DNA of 64,000 nucleotides, taken from NCBI RefSeq assembly GCF_000263735.1, contig NC_017946.1:1095348-1159347 (forward strand). Reading direction: 5' to 3'. Position 1 is the stretch's first letter. Each line of letters begins with the position of its first letter. Both the position numbers and the translations under genes were made by a program. Source of the DNA: Pyrococcus sp. ST04 (GTDB lineage: Archaea; Methanobacteriota_B; Thermococci; Thermococcales; Thermococcaceae). This document shows positions 16,306 to 28,120 of the stretch, one piece after another. The notes under the pieces are model-generated. The model searched no databases. It had not been told where the DNA came from and worked only from the letters and a program-made list of their open reading frames with translations.

Positions 16306-17352
16306 CTACTTTAGCATGAAAACAACTTTTCCAGTTTTGCCAGCCCTCATAAGCTCAAAGGCTTCTTCATACTTATCGAATCCCTTATACTTGTGGGTTA
16401 TTATTGGGTCAATGTTAAGCTTTCCACTCTGGAGAAGTCTGGAAACAGTATACCAAGTCTCCCAAAGGTGTCTTCCAGTTATGCCGTACACAGTCAGAGC
16501 CTTGAAGATTATTAGGTTGTTGAAGTCTATACTAACCTTACCTGGGAAGAGACCTAGTAAGGAAACCCTACCAGCGGGGGTAACAGCTTGTAGTCCCTGT
16601 TCTAATGCTTTTGGAGCCCCACTAAATTCTAAGAAGACATCAACTCCATTTCCGTCAGTTATATCCATTACCTCTTTGACAACATCTTCTTCAAATGGAT
16701 TAATAACATAATCAGCGCCAACTTTCTTTGCTAAGTTTCTCCTGAACTCACTGGGTTCTGAGACTATTACTGGATATGCACCGGACGCCTTCGCAACGGC
16801 TATTCCTAGAAGTCCCAGGGGGCCAGCCCCTGTTATTAAAACGCTCTTACCAGCTATTGGTCCTGCAAGAACAGTGTCTACAGCGTTTCCTAGGGGTTCT
16901 TGGAGGGTGGCATATTCGGGTGGTATGCTCTTTGGATTCTTCCAAACATTCTGAGCAGGAATTATTGCGTACTCAGCAAATACTCCATCTGTGTCAACAC
17001 CAAATATCTTCGTGTTCTGACAGACGTGATACTGTCCCCTCCTACAAGCATAACACTTACCACAGACTATGTGAGTTTCAGCGGAGACGTAGTCACCGAC
17101 TTCTATTCCCTCAACCCCTGGGCCAACTTCCACAACTTCGCCGGCAACTTCATGACCCATTATCTGAGGAGGCTTTATCCTGCTTTGTGCCCATTCGTTC
17201 CACTCATATATGTGCAAGTCAGTTCCACAAATGCTGGTTGCTAGAACTTTTATCAAAACTTCTCCCGGCCCTGGCTTTGGAACATCAACTTCGACAAGTT
17301 CAGCCCCGTACTCTGGCTTTGTCTTCATGATAGCTACCATTTTTTCTGACAT
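16306..17352 (-). CDS. tdh: L-threonine 3-dehydrogenase
   Basis: A 348-residue zinc-dependent medium-chain dehydrogenase oxidising L-threonine to 2-amino-3-ketobutyrate with NAD+. Catalytic zinc residues lie in [17 protein letters not shown] and [13 protein letters not shown]; structural zinc is bound by [15 protein letters not shown]; the Rossmann motif is [11 protein letters not shown]. The product next passes to 2-amino-3-ketobutyrate CoA ligase, not seen here. The start [10 protein letters not shown] at 17352 follows GGGGTGA; an extension to 17379 would cover that site. The 173-base gap to pheT shows nothing recognisable. Confidence 0.97.
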   Translation of the reverse strand: MSEKMVAIMKTKPEYGAELVEVDVPKPGPGEVLIKVLATSICGTDLHIYEWNEWAQSRIKPPQIMGHEVAGEVVEVGPGVEGIEVGDYVSAETHIVCGKCYACRRGQYHVCQNTKIFGVDTDGVFAEYAIIPAQNVWKNPKSIPPEYATLQEPLGNAVDTVLAGPIAGKSVLITGAGPLGLLGIAVAKASGAYPVIVSEPSEFRRNLAKKVGADYVINPFEEDVVKEVMDITDGNGVDVFLEFSGAPKALEQGLQAVTPAGRVSLLGLFPGKVSIDFNNLIIFKALTVYGITGRHLWETWYTVSRLLQSGKLNIDPIITHKYKGFDKYEEAFELMRAGKTGKVVFMLK

Positions 17353-17428
17353 CGAATTCACCCCATTAATATTTGACAATTTTACATATTAAATATAGAT
17401 TTAAACGCTTTATGGGGATAAAATTAGA

Positions 17429-18370
17429 CTAGAATCCAATCTTAACCTGCATTCCTGCCCAAAATACTGCCCCTGCCATCATTGAAACAAGGATTCCATA
17501 CTTTGCACCAGCTGAAAATTTTCCCTCTCTTATTATTCCAATTCCCAGTCCTGTTATAAATCCTTGGATAATTGAGAATAGCCATAAGATTATTCTCAGT
17601 TCATTAACTGGTATTTGAACCTCCATTCCAGAGTACGTCATCATAGTTGCTATGTTCGAAATTACAGCAACAATAAATGGACCGACAAACCCTCCAGAAG
17701 TTATGAAGAACATCATTTGCATTCCGGTAGACGCCTTTCTCTCTTTCTTTATCCTTAGGACTTCCCTGACATCATTACCCACGGCTACAAGAACGTCTGC
17801 CATTGGGGCACCTCTTTCAAGGGCTTCAATTATTATCATCATTGCCCTGTATATAACCTCGGATTTTTTATTCCTCAGTGCAAATGCCCTTAAGGCATCT
17901 ATAGTTGGTCTACCCCTCTTAATTTCTGCTACGGTTCTTCTAAATTCTTGGGTTAGAGCTCCGAATTTTGCGTTTGTTAACTCTTCAAGAGCTTCGGAAA
18001 AAGATACACCTGCTCTCAAAGAGCCTGCAAGGTAAAAAAGAGCATCCGGAAGAGCTTTTTCCATTTCATCAATTCTTCTTGAAATTCTAAGGTGAGGATA
18101 GGCGTATCCTATTCCAAGGCTCCCAAATAAAAATCCAAGTGCCAGGAGAGTGATATTATTACTAAAAATGAATAGTATCGCACCAATGATGATCCCTATT
18201 ATTAGTGACAATACTATATATTCAGATGCCTTGAAGTCAATACCAGCTGAATATAACAGAATATCATATCTTTTAAGTGCCCTCCTTGGCACGATTCTTT
18301 CTATGATTCTCGTTAATATTGGAGTTATTACTCCTTTCTTTGCCTCACCACGTCTTTCCAATAATATCAC
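17429..18370 (-). CDS. Type II/IV pilus assembly membrane protein (TadC/FlaJ-like, T2SF domain)
   Basis: A 313-residue membrane protein with N-terminal helices, a central cytoplasmic T2SF helical bundle (AGSLRAGVSFSEALEELTN around 125-145; GAPMADVLVAVGNDVREV near 200) and C-terminal helices. It is the second of two paired platform proteins, as in Tad loci (TadB and TadC). It overlaps the upstream TadB-like gene by four bases (ATG within ATGA-type junction). It would form the inner-membrane platform driven by the ATPase at 19453-22293. Confidence 0.85.
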   Translation of the reverse strand: MILLERRGEAKKGVITPILTRIIERIVPRRALKRYDILLYSAGIDFKASEYIVLSLIIGIIIGAILFIFSNNITLLALGFLFGSLGIGYAYPHLRISRRIDEMEKALPDALFYLAGSLRAGVSFSEALEELTNAKFGALTQEFRRTVAEIKRGRPTIDALRAFALRNKKSEVIYRAMMIIIEALERGAPMADVLVAVGNDVREVLRIKKERKASTGMQMMFFITSGGFVGPFIVAVISNIATMMTYSGMEVQIPVNELRIILWLFSIIQGFITGLGIGIIREGKFSAGAKYGILVSMMAGAVFWAGMQVKIGF

Positions 18371-19437
18371 CTCGGCTCAGCTCTCTTTATCATAATTATC
18401 ATTATTACAGAAAGCATCGGAAATGCAAATAGCATTAGAACTACAAGGCCAGATATTGTAATTACGAGCCTTTTAGCTAGTAAAGATCCTGCCAAAATTG
18501 CCACTATCAAAAGTGTAGGCATGACGACAGACATGAACATATATACGAACGATAAGCCATTTATTTTCTGCACATAGTCCATTAGCTTGATTCTATACTC
18601 AAATGCAAACTCATCTGCCATTTTATATAGGATATCTGCAAGATTTCCTCCAAACTTTATTGCTCTTAATATCTGTTTAGTTACCTTAACTACGTTATCA
18701 GAAGCCATTCTCTCCTCGAATCTTGAGAGAGCATCCTCAAAACTTGCACCTTTATGCATGTCCTGGACTATCATTTGAAACTCCTCTGAGATAACCCCAT
18801 AATCAGCCTTCGCAACGGAAACCATTGCCTCTGCTATTCCAACACCAGCACTTAATAGAGAGGCCATATGCCTAAGGACATATGGAAGGGCCCTCTCAAC
18901 CTCTTCAACTCTTCTCCTCCAAACGAGCTTTGGATATATCCTCATGTAGAAAAAGCCCAGGATAAAGCCAAGAAAGGCCAATAAAATAGCTAAATCCCAA
19001 GGAAGATATATTATTATTGCAAAAGCTAGGCTCATTAGGGAGACTATTATACCAACAGCCAACATAAGGGCTACGTACTTTTCTTTGGACATTGTTATAT
19101 TAGCTCTGTATAGATCAATTTCAAGACCCTTGATTGACTTACTTAACGATTCAACGGGACCTCGGAAGTATTTAAGAAATCCCTCAGCAATTCTCTCTGA
19201 GAGAGGTGTCTTCTCAATAACTTTCTCACGCCATTCAATTGTCTCCTCTATTAACTTCTCTTCCTCTTTGGCCTTCTCCTCCTCTATTTGCTCCCTCATC
19301 TGTTTAAGATATTCGAGCCTCTCCTTTATTGATACTCCCCTCTCTGGGATTTTTCTTACTGGAACTTCAGCTACCTCTAGGGTTTTTCCCCCAAGCTTTT
19401 CCAGGAATTCTAAAAATGCGGAAATGATCCCCATCAC
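18367..19437 (-). CDS. Type II/IV pilus assembly membrane protein (TadB/FlaJ-like, T2SF domain)
   Basis: A 356-residue platform protein. A long charged N-terminal region (about 1-115) includes a coiled-coil-like Glu/Lys stretch, followed by membrane helices, a T2SF domain (ASLLSAGVGIAEAMVSVAKADYG and KGASFEDALSRFEERM), then C-terminal membrane segments. Together with the following gene it makes the two-protein platform typical of Tad systems, where archaella have a single FlaJ. It starts 15 bases after the ATPase stop, with GGGGGAAC-type sequence upstream. Confidence 0.85.
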   Translation of the reverse strand: MMGIISAFLEFLEKLGGKTLEVAEVPVRKIPERGVSIKERLEYLKQMREQIEEEKAKEEEKLIEETIEWREKVIEKTPLSERIAEGFLKYFRGPVESLSKSIKGLEIDLYRANITMSKEKYVALMLAVGIIVSLMSLAFAIIIYLPWDLAILLAFLGFILGFFYMRIYPKLVWRRRVEEVERALPYVLRHMASLLSAGVGIAEAMVSVAKADYGVISEEFQMIVQDMHKGASFEDALSRFEERMASDNVVKVTKQILRAIKFGGNLADILYKMADEFAFEYRIKLMDYVQKINGLSFVYMFMSVVMPTLLIVAILAGSLLAKRLVITISGLVVLMLFAFPMLSVIMIIMIKRAEPR

Positions 19438-19452
19438 TGTTCCCCCTCTGCA

Positions 19453-22293
19453 TCATATGAACTCTTTAACTTTCTTGCTCATTTCTATTGTTGCTGCTTC
19501 TCTCTCAATTTTCTTTAGGAATTCTTCTTCATCAATGTAAAATTCTCTAATCTGAGCTCCAACTTCTTCAATTTTCCTTATTCCCTTCTCAATCATCCAA
19601 TCTAATATTAGTTTTCTCTTTTCAATTTCAAGCTTGAGCTCCTCAATAGACATACCTGTGTGATAAGACAATGTTGTAATGAACCTACTTGGCACTTCGG
19701 TTCTTATAAGTTCGTCCTTCGCTGGGTCATACTTATAAAGGAAGTTAAGCTGAACGCTTTCACCCTCAATGCCAGAAACTTCCGCTATCTCCGTAATTCT
19801 TCTTATAGTGCCTTTTTTCCTAGTATGGTACCTGACTTGCATTATGATTATATCTAAGGCAGGAATCATAATCCTCGGAACATTCATCGGTGGGCTCTCA
19901 AGTCTGACTATTGTCTCCCTAGCTGAATTTGAGTGTATTGTTCCCATACAGTTTGAGACTAGGATCCCATTTGCAATGTAGTTGTGATATCCTTCAACAG
20001 TTAGATCATAGAGGTATTTTACTCCAAATGCCTCGGGGTCAATTTCTTGTACACTAACTACCTCGTCCCAGTAAATGTCACCTTTGCTAATTATCTCCAA
20101 CTTCTTTGCTAGAATTAAGGACTCTTTATCTCCAATATCTTTAGCTATCCTTTGGAATGCCAAAGAAATTCCTCTTAGTATATCTCTTCCAATTTCTCTT
20201 GTTTTGCCATCTTCTATGGACTCTATGACGTGCTCTGGAATATTCTCTCTTACATAGTATGAAACCAGCTTTGAGAGTTCAGCCCTAGTGAGGTTTAGTC
20301 TTTCTCTCAGCGTCTTCATTACAAGTGGAGGCACGGGAATGCTGTCTCCAATGAATGACTCAGCATTAACATTTTCATACCCTCTAGAAATTTGAGGAAC
20401 CCCAATCTCATGTCCCATATTTGCCATTACGGCTGAATTGTCTCCAATTCCACTTACTTCAATCCCTAGACTAGTGAAATCTGAGTACTCATATGATCTC
20501 GAGGGAATGCTTCCATACGAATCAGAATGTACGCCGATTGAGAGGAGCATTGCTATTCTATCTCCGGGTTTTAGGTTCTCGGCTTCTTTTCTGAGGATAT
20601 CTCCATGCAGGAAGGTAAAGACGGGGTGATCTTTCGTTAGAATTATCTCGTTTCCGGCCTTTGTTTTGATTAGGATAAGCTTCTCTCCCCTCTTAACCTT
20701 CCTTCTCCAGACCCTCGTAACCCTGCGCTTTCTGGCCTTTAAATCGGGCCCAACACTAACAACTTCAAATACGTCTTTCTCTTCAAGCTCGATGAACTCG
20801 AGGTCTTTGTACTTTCTGACTTTGTTGGAATATTTTTCAAACAGTCTGTCCACCAAGTTCCCAATAAACTCAACCCTTCCATCAGAGAGTTGGATTACAG
20901 AGAATCCATACAGGGCCCCATCGTGTCCAGTGTTCATAGCTGTGAACATTGTCCTCGCTTCTGGTCCTCTGACTTCACCTACGATGATTCTGTCCGGACG
21001 CATTCTAAGGGTGTTTTTAACTAGGTCATCCATGGTAATTTCTCCTTTGCCCTCAACGTTTGGAGGCCTTGTTTCAAGCCTTACCCAGTGTTCTATTGGC
21101 AATTGAAGCTCTGCAGTATCCTCTATGCTAATTACTCTCTCACTTGGGGGTATGAACATCGCTAATGAGTTTAAAGTAGTGGTCTTACCCGAACCCGTTC
21201 CACCAGCAACCAGGATATTGGCTGGCTTAACACCGAGTCCATCGACAAGGAGCCAAAGAAATGCTGCAACTTCACTGTTCATTGTTCCATATTTTATTAG
21301 GTCTATTATTGTGAGTGGATCTTTCTTGAACTTTCTTATCGTAAGTGTTGGTCCATCGAGACTTATTGGTGGTAGTGTGGCATTAACTCTGCTTCCATCA
21401 GGAAGTCTCGCATCTAAAAGGGGATTCTGTTGATCAATTCTCCTTCCAACTTCTCTTGCAATTCTTTCAATGATGTTAAGTATCTCACGTTCGTTTGAGA
21501 ATGAGATGTTAGTTTTACACATTCCAAAACGTCTGTGCCATACATAAACGGGTTTATATAGTCCTATTACCATAATCTCTTCTAAATTGTCATCTCTTAC
21601 CAGTGGGTCAAGCTTTCCATATCCTATCATGTTCTGAACTATTAACTCTGCAAGAAGCTCAACTCTACCTTCAGATAGTGTTGGAGCCATTTCTTTAACC
21701 ATCTTTCTGACTTCTCTCATGAAAACCCTTCTTCTCTCCTCGTAATTTGGTATGGATTCTGGGTCAATTTGTATTTCAACTATAGCCCTGTCTCTAACCA
21801 TCTTAAGCAGCTTTTCTTCTTCCTTACTTAGCTTTGGTAAGTTTATCTCATATATTGGAACGGCTTCTCCTTTAACTTTTAGTATTCTAACATTTCCATA
21901 AACATCCAGAACCTTAACTTCTCCAATATACCTCCCTGGTTTTCCCGTTGGGGATAGAATCTCTTGAAGAGTTGGTCCTATTGGTCTTCTTTCTTCAGGC
22001 TGTGGTTCGGGCTTTTTTAGAATTTCCTCAAGTTTTGGGGCACTTGGTTCCTGGATAAATGCTAATGGTAGTGCTGGTTTTTCTTCCTTTGCGGGCCTTG
22101 TTTCTTTAGTGAGGGATTTCCCCATCAATATGTCTCCAAGTGTTACAGATTTTGACGTCTCTAATGTCTCCTTTTTTTCTTCTTTCTTTGGAGGTGTAGC
22201 TCCTTTCTTAAGAATAGCCTCGAGAGTTAAATTATCACTACTTAAGATCTCATCAATCCATGAACGTTTTTTCTTCTCTTCCAAAACTCTCAC
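19453..22293 (-). CDS. klbA: Secretion/pilus ATPase (KlbA/TadA-VirB11 family) containing an intein
   Basis: A 946-residue precursor. Residues 1-125 are a proline/lysine-rich variable tail; the secretion ATPase follows, with Walker A AGGTGSGKTT (about 363-372), an Asp box, Walker B region IIVGEVRGPEA (437-447) and the His box GTIHSNSARE after the intein. The intein A460-N781 interrupts TGHDG/CMGTIHSNS. Mature length after splicing is about 624 residues. The ATPase powers assembly through the downstream TadB/TadC-like proteins. The start GTG 22293 is followed by an in-frame TTG at 22284 with a better spaced GAGGTG, so either may be used. Confidence 0.9.
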   Translation of the reverse strand: MRVLEEKKKRSWIDEILSSDNLTLEAILKKGATPPKKEEKKETLETSKSVTLGDILMGKSLTKETRPAKEEKPALPLAFIQEPSAPKLEEILKKPEPQPEERRPIGPTLQEILSPTGKPGRYIGEVKVLDVYGNVRILKVKGEAVPIYEINLPKLSKEEEKLLKMVRDRAIVEIQIDPESIPNYEERRRVFMREVRKMVKEMAPTLSEGRVELLAELIVQNMIGYGKLDPLVRDDNLEEIMVIGLYKPVYVWHRRFGMCKTNISFSNEREILNIIERIAREVGRRIDQQNPLLDARLPDGSRVNATLPPISLDGPTLTIRKFKKDPLTIIDLIKYGTMNSEVAAFLWLLVDGLGVKPANILVAGGTGSGKTTTLNSLAMFIPPSERVISIEDTAELQLPIEHWVRLETRPPNVEGKGEITMDDLVKNTLRMRPDRIIVGEVRGPEARTMFTAMNTGHDGALYGFSVIQLSDGRVEFIGNLVDRLFEKYSNKVRKYKDLEFIELEEKDVFEVVSVGPDLKARKRRVTRVWRRKVKRGEKLILIKTKAGNEIILTKDHPVFTFLHGDILRKEAENLKPGDRIAMLLSIGVHSDSYGSIPSRSYEYSDFTSLGIEVSGIGDNSAVMANMGHEIGVPQISRGYENVNAESFIGDSIPVPPLVMKTLRERLNLTRAELSKLVSYYVRENIPEHVIESIEDGKTREIGRDILRGISLAFQRIAKDIGDKESLILAKKLEIISKGDIYWDEVVSVQEIDPEAFGVKYLYDLTVEGYHNYIANGILVSNCMGTIHSNSARETIVRLESPPMNVPRIMIPALDIIIMQVRYHTRKKGTIRRITEIAEVSGIEGESVQLNFLYKYDPAKDELIRTEVPSRFITTLSYHTGMSIEELKLEIEKRKLILDWMIEKGIRKIEEVGAQIREFYIDEEEFLKKIEREAATIEMSKKVKEFI
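19951..20916 (-). other. KlbA intein (class with Ala at position 1), 322 residues
   Basis: In-frame insertion in the secretion ATPase. Block A is ALYGFSVIQLSDG with Ala1 in place of Cys/Ser; block B is GNEIILTKDHPVFTF with the TxxH motif; blocks F/G are YLYDLTVEGYHNYIANGILVSN, ending Asn with Cys as the +1 extein residue. KlbA inteins are known to start with Ala and splice by direct attack of the +1 Cys. The penultimate residue is Ser rather than the usual His. Between blocks B and F are about 170 residues without a recognisable LAGLIDADG motif, but with a helix-turn-helix-like stretch (LRERLNLTRAELSKLVSYY, about residues 662-680 of the precursor). Confidence 0.9.
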
Positions 22294-22294
22294 C

Positions 22295-23257
22295 TCACCC
22301 TCTAGACCATTTAAACTTGTACTCTATTTCAATGGAATTCTTATCCCCTAACCATATTATCCATATTGGATAATCTATTTTCTCAAACTTAACGTTTTCT
22401 TCTTTCTTAGCTTCAAAATTTGTAGAAAGCAAGCTGTCTGTTATATCATATAGGACTATATCTTCAGATATCTCTTTCTCTATGGGTGTTTCGTGCGGTA
22501 TCATATTCCAAAATGTTCCACGAATGTAGGAGATATAATCTGAATAATTCATTGTTGGCTCGGGATAGAAATCATACATTTTTGCATTTGGGAAGAATAT
22601 TGGAATAGCAACGGCAAACCAGTCTCTTCCTAGGGTGACATTTTCTATTCCCTTGTCATGGGTGATATTTAACTTAACGAGTCCTTCATAGCTGTAAAGA
22701 ACTATATTCTTTTCTCTATACTGGAAGAATGTCTCTGGCTTGAGAAAAATTGGGGAGTTGATGAGTTGAGGGTATAGGATATCACAAAATGGCCCATTAT
22801 CTAAAGTGCCGTAGGGAATGTCTATCATGGGAGTTCCAGAGATAACCCTAACTTGTCCGGCACATGGAAGGGTTGTATAATCCCTTAATTTAATCGGAAA
22901 TTTTGTTGGTGTATCAATAAAGAATTTTACCTTCAAAACTTCATTGGGGTATATCCAAAATCCGATTCTCGAATTTAAGATGTTAAGATTGGGAGAGCCT
23001 ATATACCCTGTATCGCCACTTATGTGGTGCAAAACCTCACTCTTGTCTTCCCTAATAACTTCAAATTGATATCTAGGATTTACTATAATGAACTTTGGCT
23101 CATCTCCTGTATTTATAAGCGTGAAGTTTATTTCTAAGCTGATTAAAGCTGTTAAATACATATTGTTGGGTGCAATAACTTCTTGGGCAGATGCTGGAGA
23201 TGTTTGGATGACCAAACTACCAACTAATAATAAAATCAAAAAGAGGGGCCATTTCAT
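22295..23257 (-). CDS. Secreted or membrane-anchored protein of the pilus/Tad-like locus
   Basis: A 320-residue protein with a clear signal peptide (MKWPLFLILLLVGSLVIQTSPASA, cut expected near residue 24) and an extracytoplasmic body rich in Asn and aromatic residues and beta-strand patterns. Two cysteines (about 119 and 147) might form a disulfide. I do not recognise a family. It lies between the DUF515-like gene and the ATPase, one base before the ATPase start, so it is almost surely part of the same operon. A role as pilus-assembly or surface component is inferred from context only. Confidence 0.65.
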   Translation of the reverse strand: MKWPLFLILLLVGSLVIQTSPASAQEVIAPNNMYLTALISLEINFTLINTGDEPKFIIVNPRYQFEVIREDKSEVLHHISGDTGYIGSPNLNILNSRIGFWIYPNEVLKVKFFIDTPTKFPIKLRDYTTLPCAGQVRVISGTPMIDIPYGTLDNGPFCDILYPQLINSPIFLKPETFFQYREKNIVLYSYEGLVKLNITHDKGIENVTLGRDWFAVAIPIFFPNAKMYDFYPEPTMNYSDYISYIRGTFWNMIPHETPIEKEISEDIVLYDITDSLLSTNFEAKKEENVKFEKIDYPIWIIWLGDKNSIEIEYKFKWSRG

Positions 23258-23263
23258 CTTAGA

Positions 23264-24682
23264 TCACCCCGAGATTTTGCCTATAACTAGAGAATTCTCT
23301 GCCTTAAGCACTTCTTCCATAAACTCTGAAGGTATTTCAACGATCACAAGGACTCTAGTTCTATCTGGATCCAATGCCAGGAGGTTAGTTTGTTCTTCTA
23401 AATTCAAAACCCTCCATCCATAACCCTCTAATACCTCCTTAACTGTATCAGGGCTCTTAATTTTTCCTGCTGCTATTGCTTTGAGTACTTCCCCAAGATT
23501 TACATTGTAGGAATACCCCGCAGACAGGGATTCAGAGATCGTCTGTTGGACAGATGTCTGAGAGCTTATACTCTGAGATTCTTGATAAGAGGTCTCTCCG
23601 GGGGAATAGTTTGTAGTAGAAGATTGCTGTGAAGACTTTGTTTCTGAGTAGCTTTCACTCTTACTCTTAGATTGAGTCTCGGCTAAGTTTATTTGGCTCG
23701 CATCTACTAACACGAGAACTACGTATCCTTCTGGAACTAATCTTTTTCCGGTTCTTTTGTCATATATTTCGATTTTGTCTCCTGGCTTTAAAAAGCCTCC
23801 ACTCGCATCTTTTCTGGATAATACGAGAGCTATTTGAACGAATTTCACTTCCCGTACTTGGTACTGAAGCAAGTCTGCAAGGCTTTCGACTTTACTTATA
23901 ACCTCTTTAGCTTCACTCTTTGTATAAATATTGGTTACATTGCCTTTAACTAGGATAACTTTTGTAGTTGGTATAGAATCAATTCTGTAGTAATAGACTT
24001 TCTTCCATAGGTCTAGCAGATAAGGATTAGGATCAATAGATAGTACCTCTTCCTTTGTCTTTGCTTCATCTACTTCTTTCAAGAGCATGTTTAAGGTATC
24101 TACAATCTCCTTTCTAAGGGTGTCTGGAACTTGAACTTGCAATAATGGTTCAAAAGCTATTTCTATGTTCTCTTTCGTCTTATTCTTAATTTCTGCTAAT
24201 TCTCTAGCTAATTTTTCTTCTTCTGCTTTACGTTTAGCTTCTTCATATGCTTTCCACCTTTCTTGGCATACTTCCTTCACATTTATTTTTTGTAATTCCT
24301 CAAGACTATTAGCGGCCATTATGGCATTTATTAGTTGAATTTTAGCAGTATCATTAGCTAATGGTCCTTTAAAACATGCATTAACTTCTGCAATTTTAGC
24401 TTTTTTTGCATTTTCTAACTCCCTTGCGGCTTTATTTTCTAAATAGATGTAAACACTTATTATCGCACCAATAATAATTATTGCTAACACAAGAGCACCG
24501 ATAATTATCCTTTTTCGTCTTTCTCTCTCCCTAAGCATACCAACTCTTGATATTCTTCTCCTCGGAGGTCTAGGAGGGGCAGGAGTAGGGGGTTGTTCTT
24601 CACTTTCACTTACGGCTCTCCCTAACTCTCTAAGCCTCCTTATCTTTGCCTCAATATCCTCGGCCACCGTTGACACCACCAT
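23264..24682 (-). CDS. DUF515-like single-span protein with CpaB/SAF-like region
   Basis: About 472 residues: a basic proline-rich cytoplasmic tail (1-58), one strong membrane helix (IIIGALVLAIIIIGAIISVY, about 58-77), a long charged helical/coiled-coil region (80-220), a beta region containing GGFLKPGDKIEIYDKRTGKRL (about 300-325), a Ser/Gln/Thr-rich linker and a C-terminal domain. I recall DUF515 as a family of such archaeal proteins. The GxLKPGDxV-like stretch resembles the SAF/CpaB (RcpC) region of Tad pilus systems, which is inference. ATG 24682 is given; GTG 24667 (with GGTGGTG upstream) may be the true start. It is the first gene of the pilus locus. Confidence 0.65.
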   Translation of the reverse strand: MVVSTVAEDIEAKIRRLRELGRAVSESEEQPPTPAPPRPPRRRISRVGMLRERERRKRIIIGALVLAIIIIGAIISVYIYLENKAARELENAKKAKIAEVNACFKGPLANDTAKIQLINAIMAANSLEELQKINVKEVCQERWKAYEEAKRKAEEEKLARELAEIKNKTKENIEIAFEPLLQVQVPDTLRKEIVDTLNMLLKEVDEAKTKEEVLSIDPNPYLLDLWKKVYYYRIDSIPTTKVILVKGNVTNIYTKSEAKEVISKVESLADLLQYQVREVKFVQIALVLSRKDASGGFLKPGDKIEIYDKRTGKRLVPEGYVVLVLVDASQINLAETQSKSKSESYSETKSSQQSSTTNYSPGETSYQESQSISSQTSVQQTISESLSAGYSYNVNLGEVLKAIAAGKIKSPDTVKEVLEGYGWRVLNLEEQTNLLALDPDRTRVLVIVEIPSEFMEEVLKAENSLVIGKISG

Positions 24683-25103
24683 TGGGTTATCTGTAAAAAT
24701 AATAATCATCCAGCAAAATATCCTACTATTCATCCATGTTCTTATGTGTTTATTTAGATTTCGCCACTATAATTTTATCCCAAATATTATTAAACTTCCT
24801 CTAGGTGATCACACGTGGAACGATTAGTGATAAAGGTTGTAGAGATCAGGGGAAATTGTCCTGTATTTAAAATTGGAGATAAAATTACTATAGAGGGTCC
24901 AGAAGTAGTGCTGGAAGAAACAGACGCAATTTGTACGCATGCATTTGCATCGTTGCTACCATATATAGTAGCCCTTAGGAAAGGCATAAAGCCAAAAGAT
25001 CTTGGGCTTGGAAAAGGTGAAAAAGCTTACGTTCAGTGTCTAGATCCTGGTCCTCCTTATACCAACGGAGGCACTGTAATATTTGAAATAACGGTGGTCA
25101 GAG

Positions 25104-27229
<2,126 letters not shown>

Positions 27230-27383
27230 CAAGGAGATCCACGTGAGAAGAAATGCCACAGATTTCTTTATTTTGAAGTTCTTGAAAATGCAAACGCTTG
27301 AGCTGCTTATGAGGATGAGGGATTAAAAAACCAGAAATAAAATGTAACCCTTCGAAGATGTTTGAAATGGTGAGGAGATAAGT

Positions 27384-28067
27384 TCAGCAAAGAATTGAAT
27401 CTTCACTTAAGACATCAAACTCAACTTTCCCTATCCCTTCGATCCAAGCTTCAATTTTGTCTCCATGCCTTAAAGGTCCAACTCCCGGCGGTGTTCCGGT
27501 GGCTATTATGTCACCTGGCTCTAACGTCATTATTGAGCTTATGTATTCAATTAACTCTGGAATCTTGAATATCATCTGACTCGTTCTTCCAATTTGCCTT
27601 AATTTGCCGTTTACCTTAAGTCCTATCTCGAGGTCACTAGGATCGAGTTCCCTTTTATCAACCACTCTGGGCCCAACGGGAGCAAATGTATCAAATCCTT
27701 TGCAAACCGTCCAGGGGTGTCCTTTCTTTCTTGCCTCATCTTGTAAGTCTCTGGCAGTAATGTCCAGGAGAATCGTATAGCCAAGAACGTACTCAAAGGC
27801 CTTTTCGGCAGGGACTTTTCTCGCTCTCTTTCCAATAATTACTGCAAGCTCAACTTCGTGGTCAACTCTTTTGCTTTTCCTAGGGAGTATAATAGGGTTT
27901 CCTGGCCCTATGAGGGCAGAAGGGGGCTTTAAAAATATTATGGGTTCGTCTGGAGGCTCATCATTCATTTCTTTGGCATGCTCAACGTAATTCTTTGCCA
28001 GAGCAACTATTTTGGTAGGCCTCACTTCATAATAGCCATCCCTAAATGGCAATCTAACATACCCCAT
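27384..28067 (-). CDS. Fumarylacetoacetate hydrolase-family protein
   Basis: A 227-residue FAH-fold enzyme. The metal-binding EVELAVIIGKRARKV (H-E-x-E pattern at DHEVELAV), LLDITARDLQD and the C-terminal IATGTPPGVGPLRHGDKIEAWIEGIG motifs are complete. Members include 2-hydroxyhepta-2,4-diene-1,7-dioate isomerases, acylpyruvases and oxaloacetate decarboxylases; the substrate cannot be chosen from sequence. The gene stands alone on the minus strand, 53 bases downstream of the nitrilase-family gene on the other side, with which it may be unrelated in function. Confidence 0.88.
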   Translation of the reverse strand: MGYVRLPFRDGYYEVRPTKIVALAKNYVEHAKEMNDEPPDEPIIFLKPPSALIGPGNPIILPRKSKRVDHEVELAVIIGKRARKVPAEKAFEYVLGYTILLDITARDLQDEARKKGHPWTVCKGFDTFAPVGPRVVDKRELDPSDLEIGLKVNGKLRQIGRTSQMIFKIPELIEYISSIMTLEPGDIIATGTPPGVGPLRHGDKIEAWIEGIGKVEFDVLSEDSILC

Positions 28068-28120
28068 TTTAGCAACCCTTCTTAATTTGGTGGATTCTGA
28101 GTTTAAACATCTTATTATCT

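Noticed and set aside
27230-27383. Possible box C/D RNA or remnant gene in the 155-base gap
   Set aside because: ATGAGGATGAGG-like words occur but no matching CTGA boxes or stems were found on either strand.
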